A stretch of 54,101 nt of DNA, taken from contig MGSS01000031.1 of the NCBI GenBank assembly GCA_001798595.1, positions 1 through 54,101 of the forward strand, given 5' to 3'. The position numbers were made by a program, and so were the translations under genes. Positions within the stretch are counted from its first letter, which is position 1. The number at the start of each line of letters is the position of its first letter. This document shows, one piece after another, positions 35,512-43,620 of the stretch. This stretch comes from Deltaproteobacteria bacterium RIFCSPLOWO2_12_FULL_60_19. Lineage in GTDB: Bacteria > Desulfobacterota > Binatia > UBA9968. A model generated the notes under the pieces. It searched no databases and was not told the origin of the DNA. It worked only from the letters and a program-made list of their open reading frames with translations.

Positions 35512-36663
35512 TTAGAAATACCGCCAGAGCCACCATTTTTCGAAGGCAACCTTGGCCCAGTAGATGGCCTTCGATGGACCCCAGGTGCGGGCTTCGGTGG
35601 CGCCGAACGGCGGCCAGCCGCGTGGATAGATGGTTCTGTTCGCCGCGGCGCGCCCGGCGCCGTAGGCGAGCAGTCATATGGTGTGGAGTTGGAGCGGGAC
35701 CGGCTCTCCCCTGCCGGTGATCTTTACCGCCAGGTTGTGCGCCACGACATCGGCTTCCTGGTGGGCGACGCCGCCGGCCTTCGAGGCCGGCATGTCGGCG
35801 CAGTCGCCGATGGCGTAAACATTCTCCCATTTTGTTTCGAGTGTGTCGTAGTCCACACGCACTCCGGTTTCGGTGTCCGCCAACCCGCAGTCGATCAACG
35901 CCTTGGCCGGGCGGTGCGGCGGGACCATGAAGAGCAAATCGTAGTTGAGCTTGTAGTTGTAGAGACCGTTGACCGTCTTTTTCGCGGGATCGATCGATTG
36001 CACGGCGAAGTCGTAATGAATCTTTATACCACGCCGCTTGCTTTCCGCGTCCATCCAGACGAGCGGATCGCGCGCTTCGCCGGCGGGCTCCGGATCGCGA
36101 GTGAAAAATTCAATGCTCACCCGGTCGCGGATGCCGCGCCGCTTAAAATAATTGTCGATCATCCACTGCGCCTCATACGGCGCCGGCGGGCAGCGGTACG
36201 GCCCGAGCGGCACTCCGACCACCACGCGCCCGCCGTTGAACGACTCCAACGCGCTCCGCACTCTCAGAGCGGCGTCCATCTCCCAGGCGTGATGGGCGGC
36301 TTCGGCGAAGCCGGGCACAAGCTCCGGCGCGGTTTGTAGCCCGAGCGAGACGATCAGATAGTCGTAAGGTAGATTTCCCCCGCCGAGCGAGACCTGTTGC
36401 CCCGCGGGGTCAATGCCGAGAACTTCGTCCTGCAGGACTTTGACATTGCGCTTCTCCAGCCTTTTGAGCTTTCGCGTAATTTGCTCCGGCCGCCGTTCGC
36501 CGACCATCATGAAGAGAAACGCCGGCATAAAAACATGGTCGGGACGCCGGTCAACGAGCATGACGTTGTGCCGGGCCCCAAGCTCAAGCCCCAGCTTGGT
36601 GGCCGCGACGACTCCCCCGCTTCCGCCGCCAAGGACGACAATTCTTTTTCGACTGTTAGGCAT
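35512..36663 (-). CDS. SQR/FCSD-like flavoprotein with in-frame TGA (possible selenocysteine at 330)
   Basis: ATG 36663 opens a FAD-dependent oxidoreductase: IVVLGGGSGGVVAATKLG, the redox cysteine C158 in YRCPPAPYEAQW, and VYAIGDCADMPASKAGG for FAD. Translation stops at TGA 35676-35674 (codon 330). The same frame then continues for 53 sense codons with clearly conserved sequence (YPRGWPPFGATEARTWGPS, AFEKWWLWRYF) to TAA 35514-35512. Relatives need this C-terminal membrane-contact tail. The second redox cysteine of flavocytochrome c sulfide dehydrogenase lies ~176 residues after the first; here the TGA lies 172 after C158. So Sec, a Cys-to-stop mutation or a sequencing error are the choices. 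Substrate: sulfide or a related sulfur compound, by family. Confidence 0.8.
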
Positions 36664-36765
36664 CAGAGAAGCGATCAGCTATCAGCCAAGCACTCATTGT
36701 TAACCGTCTTCCTTCTCTCCAACCGTGCTGCCTGCTACTCGCTGCCCACTGCCAGCCTCCTTTGC
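36664..36765. repeat. Short-repeat-rich spacer after the small membrane gene
   Basis: The stretch contains GATCAGCTATCAGC and, on the minus strand, GGCAGTGGGCAGCGAGTAGC, made of reiterated GGGCAGT/GTAGCAGGC-like heptamers. It forms the 3' tail of the small membrane ORF as well as the spacer. This is the same kind of simple intergenic repeat as seen inside carA. Confidence 0.5.
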
Positions 36766-36996
36766 CCTCAGCGCCAGCCCACGCAGATTTCTCAGCCGCT
36801 GCTCGCGATGCATCTGTTGCTCCGCCGCCCCGTCCTTGGTGAGCTCGCGTCCAAAGCCGGAGGTCGAGCGAAGCAGCCGCAGCAAGAGCGCGTCCGAGAA
36901 CGACTTTAACTCTTCCAGGATCCCGCGGCGAAAGACCGGAAGAAAAAGCAGGCCGGCGAACCCGAATATTAACAAAACGATAACGCTCGAAAACAT
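36700..36996 (-). CDS. Hypothetical small membrane protein (98 aa)
   Basis: ATG 36996 starts a hydrophobic helix (MFSSVIVLLIFGFAGLLFLP) followed by a charged, probably helical cytoplasmic part (RRGILEELKSFSDALLLRLL, REQRLRNLRGLALRAK). The last ~18 residues are encoded by simple repeats and may not be native. No family is recognised. It lies in line between the aldolase and the flavoprotein on the minus strand. No strong ribosome site is seen. Confidence 0.45.
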   Translation of the reverse strand: MFSSVIVLLIFGFAGLLFLPVFRRGILEELKSFSDALLLRLLRSTSGFGRELTKDGAAEQQMHREQRLRNLRGLALRAKEAGSGQRVAGSTVGEKEDG

Positions 36997-37043
36997 GGCA
37001 ATCTCGTTCTATGAAAAGGGCGATCGCCCGAAGCGAACGCGCG

Positions 37044-38012
37044 CTAGCGAAGGAAAGTGTCTTCCTGGCGAAGCGCCTCAGCGGCCTCCATCAGCGAGCG
37101 TTCCGTCGGCGCGCCCTCGCCCAGGAGCCCTACTTGCCGCAGGAATTGGCCGATCTGCGCATGGTCGCGCGGGCTGACCGGCGCATAAGGTCGCGACGGC
37201 TCGCCGATGTCCACGCCAAAGTGTTTCATCGCCGACTTCATCACTGGCGGCAAGCCATAGGCGGCCCATTTGCCGGGGAAAAGCGCGAAGCAACGCTGCC
37301 AGTATCTGGCGCGTTCGATATTTCCCTCGCGAAAAGCGCGAACCACCTGCGCGCCGATGCGGGTGCCGGGCGGCGGCATGGTCGCGCCCGAGCCGCCCAT
37401 CATCAGAGTCGCCAGGAGCGGCTGCATGGTGGTGAAATAGTGTCCCCTGCCGCCGAGATCGATCTGCTCGATGAGACGCGATATTTTGGTGATGTCGCGC
37501 GAACTCTCTTTGAAGTATCGGATGTTGTTGATCTCGCTGATCTTGACGAAGGCGTCTTGCGGCGGGTCGGCGCCGGGACCCGGATTGTGGTAGCAAACCA
37601 CCGGCAGAGGACTGGCGGAGGCGACCTGGGTGTAGAACTCCATCAACTCCGCAATCGTCGGCTGGCCTCCCCACGGGCGCAGCGGCATCAACACCTGAAT
37701 CAAGTCGCCGCCGATTTTCGCGCCGTATTCCGCCAGCTCGAGCACTTCACGCGGCGCGGGGCTGGAAGCGCCGAGGATGACCGGCTTGCGTTTGCCCACC
37801 ATCTCCGTGCCGATGCGCAAAAGCTCTTTACGCTCCTCGCGCGACAGCATCGTATACTCCGCCGCCTCGACCGCGGCAATTGAAACCGCGTCGCAGTCGG
37901 CGACGAGGAAGTCGATCTCGCGCTTGAGCGCCTCGTAGCTCACCCGGTCGTCTTCGCCGAACGGCGTAAGACAGGCGCCGATGATTCCCTTGATGGGTTG
38001 ATTGAGCGGCAT
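37044..38012 (-). CDS. DapA/NanA-family (class I) aldolase
   Basis: The 322-residue TIM-barrel protein has the family's Schiff-base lysine K168 (IRYFKESSRD) and the partner tyrosine Y141 (VVCYHNPG). The pyruvate-binding loop usually reads GTTGE; here AAVEAAEY stands in its place, so the substrate is not the lysine-pathway one. It opens IKGIIGACLTPFGEDDRVSYE. Reaction types in the family are aldol condensation or cleavage with pyruvate, or decarboxylation/dehydration. It is four bases from the cyclase gene and probably acts in the same catabolic route. Confidence 0.85.
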   Translation of the reverse strand: MPLNQPIKGIIGACLTPFGEDDRVSYEALKREIDFLVADCDAVSIAAVEAAEYTMLSREERKELLRIGTEMVGKRKPVILGASSPAPREVLELAEYGAKIGGDLIQVLMPLRPWGGQPTIAELMEFYTQVASASPLPVVCYHNPGPGADPPQDAFVKISEINNIRYFKESSRDITKISRLIEQIDLGGRGHYFTTMQPLLATLMMGGSGATMPPPGTRIGAQVVRAFREGNIERARYWQRCFALFPGKWAAYGLPPVMKSAMKHFGVDIGEPSRPYAPVSPRDHAQIGQFLRQVGLLGEGAPTERSLMEAAEALRQEDTFLR

Positions 38013-38015
38013 GAG

Positions 38016-38672
38016 CTAGTTCAGAATCTCGGCGACGATCCTGGCGTGGCCGGCGTCGCTTCCCTTCACCTTGAGAGGGAGAGCGAGAATACGGCTTTTT
38101 CTTCCGACCACTTTTCCCAGGTTGGTCACGTTCTCGGCGATCAGCACGCCGTTGCCGAGCAGCTCTTTATGCACGGGAAAATCGAACCCTTTGGGCCTGA
38201 GCGGCGTCGGCAGATCGACGGTGATGCAGTCGATGCCGAAAAGCTTGACGCCCTTCTTGACGATCCACTCCGCCGCGTCCACCGAGAGATAAGGATGGAG
38301 GTTATAATCCGCGCTTTCGAATTTCTCGTCCCAGCCCGTGTGCAGCATCAGGATGTCCCCGCGATTGACCGCCACGCCGGAACGCTCCAGATCGCTTGCC
38401 GTGACCTGTTCTCCGCCGTTTTTCTTGACTGAAAGGACCGCGCCGGGGCCGATGAAAGCGTCCAACGGCAGCTCGTCTATCGACTTTCCGTTCGGGATGA
38501 TATGGATCGGGGCGTCGACGTGCGTTCCCGCGTGGCACGGAAGCGCGACTTCGGTCACGTTCAGCGGATGGCCTTTTTCCAGACTAAAGAACTTCTTTAC
38601 ATGTACGTCCGGAAGTGCTGGAATTTTCGGCATTCCATCATAGATTGTCCGCGACAGATCGATCATCTCCAT
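38016..38672 (-). CDS. Cyclase / kynurenine-formamidase-like metal hydrolase
   Basis: HAGTHVDAPIHI (near residue 48) is the signature HxGTHxDxPxH of this family, which binds Zn or Mn. GDILMLHTGWDEKF and GIDCITVDLP are further family blocks. Members hydrolyse N-formylkynurenine, isatin and other amides or lactams. ATG 38672 is chosen because GGAGG lies 7 bases upstream; an in-frame GTG at 38690 would put that site inside the coding region. The 218-residue length is normal. It is followed directly by the aldolase gene. Confidence 0.87.
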   Translation of the reverse strand: MEMIDLSRTIYDGMPKIPALPDVHVKKFFSLEKGHPLNVTEVALPCHAGTHVDAPIHIIPNGKSIDELPLDAFIGPGAVLSVKKNGGEQVTASDLERSGVAVNRGDILMLHTGWDEKFESADYNLHPYLSVDAAEWIVKKGVKLFGIDCITVDLPTPLRPKGFDFPVHKELLGNGVLIAENVTNLGKVVGRKSRILALPLKVKGSDAGHARIVAEILN

Positions 38673-38686
38673 AGAGCTGCCTCCGC

Positions 38687-39430
38687 TCACTTTCCGTTGC
38701 CCCAGGCGGCGTACATGGGGTCGCGGTCGACAAAGGCCCGCTTGATTCCGTCATACGCCAGCCAGAATTGATCCAGCGTCTTCTGCACGGCGGCGCGCAC
38801 CTGGTTCTGCTGCACGTCGGCGAGCGCATAGCGCTCGACCGCGAGCGGGCCGACCTTCATGTGCTCCTCGTCCACGCCCATGTGGAGCGTCCAGTAACGG
38901 ATATCCTCGGCGTCGCGCGAGAAGCCGTAGTGCCTGGTGAGGCCGTTGACGATCCGCGTCATCCGCTCGCTGGCGGTCCCTTCGAGACAGAATCCCTGGC
39001 TCGCGTACAGTTCGAGCCAGCTTCTCTGGTACATCAGCAACTCGCGCCAATCGACGAAGGCCGAGGTCTCCGGCAGCGGCTCGACCGCATCCAACTCCTC
39101 CCGCGTTTTGTAGCCGCAGGCGAGGGCGAAGCGAATGTACAATGCTTTGTGGCTGTCGGTGCCGGTAATCTCCCCCGTCCCCTCCTCCACGACGTTATCG
39201 ATCCACATTCTCTCGAGTTCGGGGTCCTCCGGGCAGCGGCCGAGCATCGCCGCGATCGGCTTGGGAAACGGCTTGGGAAAAAAGAGATAGAACTGTCCGA
39301 CAAAACCCTTCAACTGCTCGCGATCGAGCTCTCCCCTCTCGATCATGCCGACCACCGGATGATCTTTGGAATGTTTCTTCCGCACCATTCCCTGGATCTC
39401 TTTGACAAACTCTTTTCCTGAAAGAGGCAT
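38687..39430 (-). CDS. Haem-oxygenase-like diiron oxidase (PqqC/CADD/TenA-like), copy 1
   Basis: This all-helical 247-residue protein has the ligand pattern of haem-oxygenase-like diiron oxidases: E82/E83 and H94 in EEGTGEITGTDSH, then H183, D187 and H190 in LHMGVDEEH. Known members cleave or oxidise amino acids, fatty acids and cofactor precursors (CADD, UndA, SznF); some are PqqC-like and metal-free. The substrate is unknown. It is upstream of the cyclase and aldolase genes in one minus-strand operon. Two related genes occur at 42813 and 47108. Confidence 0.8.
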   Translation of the reverse strand: MPLSGKEFVKEIQGMVRKKHSKDHPVVGMIERGELDREQLKGFVGQFYLFFPKPFPKPIAAMLGRCPEDPELERMWIDNVVEEGTGEITGTDSHKALYIRFALACGYKTREELDAVEPLPETSAFVDWRELLMYQRSWLELYASQGFCLEGTASERMTRIVNGLTRHYGFSRDAEDIRYWTLHMGVDEEHMKVGPLAVERYALADVQQNQVRAAVQKTLDQFWLAYDGIKRAFVDRDPMYAAWGNGK

Positions 39431-39448
39431 AACTTCCTCCTGGACCGA

Positions 39449-39730
39449 TTACGATTTGAAGCCGATTGAGAACATCCGCTCCAAATCGTGGCGCGAATAG
39501 ACTTGAAAGGCGATGAGAGTTTCCGATTTTTCGATTCCCTCTACCTTGCGGATGCCTTTGGTCACGACGCCGGCCAACCGGTCGTTGTCCTTGACGCGAA
39601 CGATGACGGCGAGATCGTAGCGGCCGGCAACGGAGAAGACTTCGGTCACTCCGTCGATATCGGCGACGCTTTCCGCAACCGCGTCGACTTTATCCCTCTG
39701 GACGTTCAACAGCACAATCGCCGTGATCAT
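39449..39730 (-). CDS. Stand-alone Lrp/AsnC ligand-binding (RAM) domain
   Basis: The 93-residue product matches only the C-terminal alpha/beta sandwich of Lrp/AsnC regulators: ITAIVLLNVQRDKVDAVAES, the VTEVFSVAGRYDLAVIVRV strand-loop-strand and a helix. There is no helix-turn-helix. Such orphan RAM domains bind amino acids or small effectors and can pair with full-length regulators. As first gene of the oxidase-cyclase-aldolase operon it may sense a substrate; this is inference. GGAGGGGC precedes ATG 39730. Confidence 0.83.
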   Translation of the reverse strand: MITAIVLLNVQRDKVDAVAESVADIDGVTEVFSVAGRYDLAVIVRVKDNDRLAGVVTKGIRKVEGIEKSETLIAFQVYSRHDLERMFSIGFKS

Positions 39731-39755
39731 CTTCGCCCCTCCTTAACTGCCTGCT

Positions 39756-39778
39756 TGCCCCCGGCGGGACTCGAACCC
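39756..39778 (-). repeat. Partial copy of the tRNA-Arg 3' end (possible attachment-site repeat)
   Basis: These 23 bases are identical to the T-loop and acceptor 3' end of the tRNA-Arg at 40340-40413 (TTCGAGTCCCGC then CGGGGGCA on the minus strand). No D-arm or anticodon arm precedes them, so it is not a tRNA gene. It is a direct repeat in the same orientation, 561 bases from the tRNA. Confidence 0.85.
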
Positions 39779-39925
39779 GCCGCGCCCTTTCCTTTATCAC
39801 GCGAGCCGGCAAAATCAACGACTTTTTCTTGCTTGGAATTTGAGGAGCTTTCACGCAAACTCAGACGGCGGAGAGATTGCCCCTGAAGCGTTTTGACCGC
39901 CGCAAGGCTTGCTTCGACGAGCAGG

Positions 39926-40228
39926 TCAAGTTTCGCCGGCTTTTGGAAGAGTTCTCCCGCTTACGTGAGAAACGGCTCTCCGCCCCCTCCTCCGGTCCAG
40001 TACCAGCGCCAGAAGGGGAAGAAGAAGCGCGCCGCCGGGCAGCGAAAAAACAATCAGAATACGGAGGCTCCTGGACAGCGTTTTCAGATACCGTTTGATC
40101 TCAGTCTTCTCGTCCTTGGTCCACGCCACCCTGGTGTTGCGCCGCTTCATCAGGAGCTGCATGAGCCCCCTCACAGCGAGAACTTCGCGTACAATCGCCG
40201 CCTTCGATTTGTCGAAAAATCTTTTCAT
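39926..40228 (-). CDS. Small LETM1-like membrane protein (100 aa)
   Basis: The first ~50 residues (KSKAAIVREVLAVRGLMQLL, AWTKDEKTEIKRYLKTLSRS) and the helix LRILIVFSLPGGALLLPLLA resemble the start of LETM1-like ribosome-binding-domain proteins, where W-T-x-E/D-E-K and LPGG are recurrent. One membrane helix is predicted. The C-terminus is short and basic and may be truncated. It lies between the tRNA-Arg and the tRNA 3'-end repeat. Function unknown; no clear ribosome site. Confidence 0.55.
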   Translation of the reverse strand: MKRFFDKSKAAIVREVLAVRGLMQLLMKRRNTRVAWTKDEKTEIKRYLKTLSRSLRILIVFSLPGGALLLPLLALVLDRRRGRRAVSHVSGRTLPKAGET

Positions 40229-40339
40229 GGCCGTATCACAATGAAATGGTTATCGGCAGTTCGTCGTCAGTGTTTACTTGTCCCATTGAGAGATGACCTG
40301 CGGCGGTAAGTGCGGCGGGCTAACCTGGATCTTCTAAAA

Positions 40340-40413
40340 TGCCCCCGGCGGGACTCGAACCCACGGCCCCAGGATTAGGAATCCTGTGCTCTATCCATCT
40401 GAGCTACGGGGGC
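40340..40413 (-). tRNA. tRNA-Arg (anticodon CCT)
   Basis: A full cloverleaf can be drawn: acceptor GCCCCCG/CGGGGGC, D stem GCTC/GAGC, anticodon stem CAGGA/TCCTG with loop TTCCTAA (anticodon CCT), and T arm GTGGG-TTCGAGT-CCCGC. The length is 74 with discriminator A. CCA is not encoded. It reads AGG codons. Confidence 0.96.
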
Positions 40414-40537
40414 GTAACTTCCTAAGGTTCTATGCCGTTCACCGGAGCTTTTCAAGATTCGGCCTCTCGAATCTGACCAGCCTGGATTGTTCATTACACT
40501 CAGCGCTGTATTGTCCAATGGACCCCTCGCGCCCGCA

Positions 40538-40567
40538 TTGACAAGGGTTTGCGCGTAAAGCTATAGT
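40538..40567 (+). promoter_or_regulatory. Promoter of the binding-protein gene
   Basis: TTGACA (40538-40543), 18 bases, TATAGT (40562-40567). The start would be near 40574, with GGAGGG at 40581-40586 and ATG at 40595. Confidence 0.75.
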
Positions 40568-40594
40568 CGGCCTGCTCTTGGGAGGGACACGCTG

Positions 40595-41545
40595 ATGAAG
40601 AAACCGGCTTGGCTCGTATTTCTTCTGAACCTCACCTGGTTTTTCTGTTACGGAATCGCGACCGCCGAAGTTGTGACGATCGGCATCTCGACCGTCGGTC
40701 TCTACGAGTTGCCGACGGAGATCGCGAAGCGAAAGGGCTTTTACCAGGCAGAGGGTCTCGATGTTCGAAAAGTTGTAATTCGGACTCCGCTCCACGTCGC
40801 GGCCCTGGTCGCGGGAGAGCTGGACTATTCCACCGTCACCGGCGTGATCTTGAACGCCACCATCCAGGGCATGCCTCTCAGGACGGTCATGGGCTGGTTC
40901 GACAAGCCGCTCCACGTCCTGATCGCGCGCCCCGGCATCACCAAGCTCGCCGATCTCAAAGGCAAAAAGCTCGCCGTGAGCACCTTCGGCTCGTTGCCCC
41001 ACACGATGGTGAAAGAGGCGTTCGCCAGGGAGGGCATGAATGCCGATAAGGAGCTCACCGTGCTCGCCGTCGGCGGCTCGGGCGACCGGCTCGCCGCGTT
41101 GGCCGCCGGCGCGGTAGACGCGACTCCCCTCGACGTCGCCTATATTCAGAGGACCGATCAGCTTGGCTTCAATAATATTCTATATCTGGGGGACGTGGTC
41201 GATCTGCGCCTGGGCGGCTTTGCGGTCAGCGCCGACAAGATCAAACGCAATCCTGAGCAAATCACCCGCGTCATCCGGGCGACCTTGAAGGGCGTTCGCT
41301 TCGTCAAGAACAACAAGCCGGAGACGCTGGGCATCATGCGCGACTATCTCAAGATCAGCGGCGACTATGTGGAAAAGATCTACCAGTTCGCGCTCAGATC
41401 GCTCAACGAAAACGGATTGCTCGCCAAGGCCAGCCTCGACAACGAAATCCGCCTGGCGCGTGAGCAGCTCAAAGTCAAAGACGCCGTGACGGAGGAAAAA
41501 GTAGCGGACTGGCGCTTCATCAACGAGATCCTTGCCAAGCCGTAG
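40595..41545 (+). CDS. ABC transporter substrate-binding protein, NMT1/SsuA type
   Basis: The signal peptide (AWLVFLLNLTWFFCYGIATA) is followed by VTIGISTVGLYELPTEIAKR, KGFYQAEGLDV, ADLKGKKLAVSTFGSLPHTM and a C-terminal FVKNNKPETLGIMRDY block, the standard NMT1/SsuA arrangement. Ribosome site GGAGGG. It heads the plus-strand catabolic region, so its ligand may be the substrate or a breakdown product of the aldolase, oxidase and UbiD enzymes that follow. No permease or ATPase genes accompany it. Downstream, 41546-41753 shows no gene. Confidence 0.87.
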   Translation: MKKPAWLVFLLNLTWFFCYGIATAEVVTIGISTVGLYELPTEIAKRKGFYQAEGLDVRKVVIRTPLHVAALVAGELDYSTVTGVILNATIQGMPLRTVMGWFDKPLHVLIARPGITKLADLKGKKLAVSTFGSLPHTMVKEAFAREGMNADKELTVLAVGGSGDRLAALAAGAVDATPLDVAYIQRTDQLGFNNILYLGDVVDLRLGGFAVSADKIKRNPEQITRVIRATLKGVRFVKNNKPETLGIMRDYLKISGDYVEKIYQFALRSLNENGLLAKASLDNEIRLAREQLKVKDAVTEEKVADWRFINEILAKP

Positions 41546-41753
41546 CCCGGATTCCTCGGAAAGCGAGACCTCACGGCGCAAGTCTTCGGGCCGCAGCCCT
41601 CTCCCTCGCGCCCCTCGGCCTCGCAGGGAAAGCCGGCGCCCGATCGAAGGGCCCGCGCATCCGATACTGCCGGCGGGATTAAGCAGCGCCCGATTGCGCG
41701 GGCGCAGCGGGTGGCGGCTTTCCTCGTATTGATCCAGGCTGGCGTAGCGGTTC

Positions 41754-41783
41754 TTGACATTTCTGCCGTCAAGTCAATATAAG
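41754..41783 (+). promoter_or_regulatory. Promoter of the aldolase-oxidase-UbiD genes
   Basis: TTGACA (41754-41759), 18 bases, TATAAG (41778-41783), 75 bases before the aldolase ATG. The rest of the 313-base gap 41546-41858 is GC-rich and shows nothing else recognisable. Confidence 0.7.
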
Positions 41784-41858
41784 GTGAAGGGCTTGGTGAA
41801 ACGAATCAACTTTGTTCGAGGGTGGATTAGACAAGCCGATATTTCCTGGGGGTGATTT

Positions 41859-42785
41859 ATGGCCGGTAATGCGACGATCGAAGGCATTTTGATTCCGATG
41901 CCCACCGCTTTCAAAGAGGACGGCGCCATCGACGACGGCGGCACCGAGGCCCTGGTCGATTTTTACATCGGCGCCGGCGTGCAGGGCTTCTTCGCCCTCG
42001 GCACGCACGGGCAGGGAATGGTGATGGAGATCGACGAGCGAAAGCGCGTGGCGGAAAAAATCGTCCGGCACGCCGCCGGGAGAGTGCCGATCGTCATGCA
42101 CATCGGCACGGCGAACACCTATTCCTCCATCGATCTTGCGCGCCATGCCGTCAGTCTCGGAGTGGACGCCGTGGCCGTGGTGCCGCCTTACTACTACCCC
42201 CACAACGACTGGGAGGTTTACGCCCATTACAAAGCGATCGCCCGGTCCGTCCCCGGCACGCCGCTCTTTATCTACGACAACACCGAGACAACCCACGTTC
42301 ACATCACGCCGCCCAAGGTGCTGAAAATCCAGGAGGCGATCGCCCCTTCCTCGTTGGCCGGTATCAAGGTCTCGTTCCTGCCGTTCGATCAACTGCTGGG
42401 CTATGCGTTCAAACTGCCGCGCTCGATCGGCATCTTCCCCGGCTCGATCTTCTCCCTCTACGGCGCCTACTCGCTCGGCGTGCGCGGCGCGATCCATCCG
42501 CCGACGACTCCGTTCCCCGAGATTTGCGTCAAGATGTTCCTGGCGTTGAAGGCCGGCAAGACGGATGAGGCGAGGAAAGCCCACGACCAGCTTGCCGCCA
42601 TTATGAACGTGGTGGGCCGCTACCTGCCGGAGCATGGGCGCGTGGTCTTCGGCGAGATCATGCGCATGCGCGGCCTGCCGGTGCGCCGCTTCCCGCGTTG
42701 GGCATGCGCGCCGTTCACCCCGCAGGAAAGGGAGAGCTTAAGAAACGAGCTGATCGAAGCCGGAGTCTCTCTGCCGCTTCCGTGA
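41859..42785 (+). CDS. DapA/NanA-family aldolase, second type
   Basis: The TIM barrel opens IEGILIPMPTAFKEDGAIDD. The pyruvate-loop position reads ALGTHGQG, close to the canonical GTTGE. Y139 lies in LFIYDNTETTH and the Schiff-base lysine is K170 (LAGIKVSF). The YxxP seen in true DapA is absent (YDNT). It therefore belongs to the broad lyase family with an unknown keto-acid substrate. It differs strongly from the aldolase at 37044, so it is not a recent duplicate. GGGGG-type ribosome site before ATG 41859. Next gene 27 bases on. Confidence 0.85.
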   Translation: MAGNATIEGILIPMPTAFKEDGAIDDGGTEALVDFYIGAGVQGFFALGTHGQGMVMEIDERKRVAEKIVRHAAGRVPIVMHIGTANTYSSIDLARHAVSLGVDAVAVVPPYYYPHNDWEVYAHYKAIARSVPGTPLFIYDNTETTHVHITPPKVLKIQEAIAPSSLAGIKVSFLPFDQLLGYAFKLPRSIGIFPGSIFSLYGAYSLGVRGAIHPPTTPFPEICVKMFLALKAGKTDEARKAHDQLAAIMNVVGRYLPEHGRVVFGEIMRMRGLPVRRFPRWACAPFTPQERESLRNELIEAGVSLPLP

Positions 42786-42812
42786 TTTGAGACAAAGCAG
42801 CCGGGAGGAAAC

Positions 42813-43604
42813 ATGGCGGCGATCATAAACCTTGAATCGGGCCGGAAGCTCAGCGCCGACGAAGCGACGGCCTACACCGACCAGATCATCAAAGAGATGT
42901 ATGCCCGGTGGCAGGAACGGATCTTTCAGGGCGCGTTCATGCGCGATCTCACCGCCGGCAAGCTCCCGGTCGAAACGATCCGGCTGTTCTGGAAGCACTG
43001 GTACAGCTATCCCGTCGAGATCAACAACTTTCATCTCATCATCTACCAGCGCCACCTGGGGTTTTTCTCGCGCCATCCGGAGCTGCTCGCCCCCTACGTC
43101 GGGAAGATCAGCGACGAGCTGGTGAATCCCAAGATCCCCGGCCACATCCAGGTGCTGATCGAGCAGGGGAAAACGTTCGGCGTCAGCCGCGACGAGATGG
43201 CGAATTGCGCGGTTTTTCCCGAATGCCGCGCGCTCACGGAGTTTGCCAGAGGGCTGGTTTACGAGGGGAGCTTTATCGAATGGTGGGCGCGCTCGCTGAA
43301 CGAAGAGATGTTCGGCCACTGGGCGAGAGAGTGGCGCCAGGCTCTGTTGGGTCCGTACAAATTCAAAGACGCCGACCTGCACTATTTCCAGGTGCATGAA
43401 GAAGCCGATCTGGAAGAGCACGAAGACGGGCTGATGGCGCACGGCCAGGTCGCACGCATGATTTTTCAGACTCTTCTCCGGGACGGCCTTACCTGGACCA
43501 GGCCCGGATGGTCTCCCGAGTATTGCTGTCTCACCAACGCGGACTACGTGGCCATGTTTCACGACGGAATCTACAAACACGCAAAGGAAGACGGCCACGG
43601 CTGA
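42813..43604 (+). CDS. Haem-oxygenase-like diiron oxidase (TenA-like), copy 2
   Basis: The 263-residue helical protein has candidate metal ligands E102 and H111 (DELVNPKIPGH) and H195, D199 and H203 (VHEEADLEEH), the same spacing logic as the proteins at 38687 and 47108. It contains several tryptophans around YSYPVEINNFHL and FIEWWARSL. Ribosome site GGGAGGAAAC before ATG 42813. The chemistry is probably O2-dependent cleavage or oxidation of a small metabolite; the substrate is unknown. Coupled in order with the aldolase and the first UbiD gene. Confidence 0.8.
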   Translation: MAAIINLESGRKLSADEATAYTDQIIKEMYARWQERIFQGAFMRDLTAGKLPVETIRLFWKHWYSYPVEINNFHLIIYQRHLGFFSRHPELLAPYVGKISDELVNPKIPGHIQVLIEQGKTFGVSRDEMANCAVFPECRALTEFARGLVYEGSFIEWWARSLNEEMFGHWAREWRQALLGPYKFKDADLHYFQVHEEADLEEHEDGLMAHGQVARMIFQTLLRDGLTWTRPGWSPEYCCLTNADYVAMFHDGIYKHAKEDGHG

Positions 43605-43620
43605 CCCTAAGAACGCGCAG

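Noticed and set aside
35284-36339. 351-codon plus-strand frame beginning beside the inverted repeat
   Set aside because: Shadow of the SQR-like flavoprotein; no motif, and its start overlaps the XerD-arm repeat.
39756-39830. Second tRNA gene
   Set aside because: Only the T arm and acceptor 3' end are present; no D arm or anticodon arm can be folded upstream.
41380-41772. 130-codon minus-strand frame after the binding protein
   Set aside because: Arg/Ala/Ser-rich composition without motif, partly antisense to the binding-protein gene and across the promoter.
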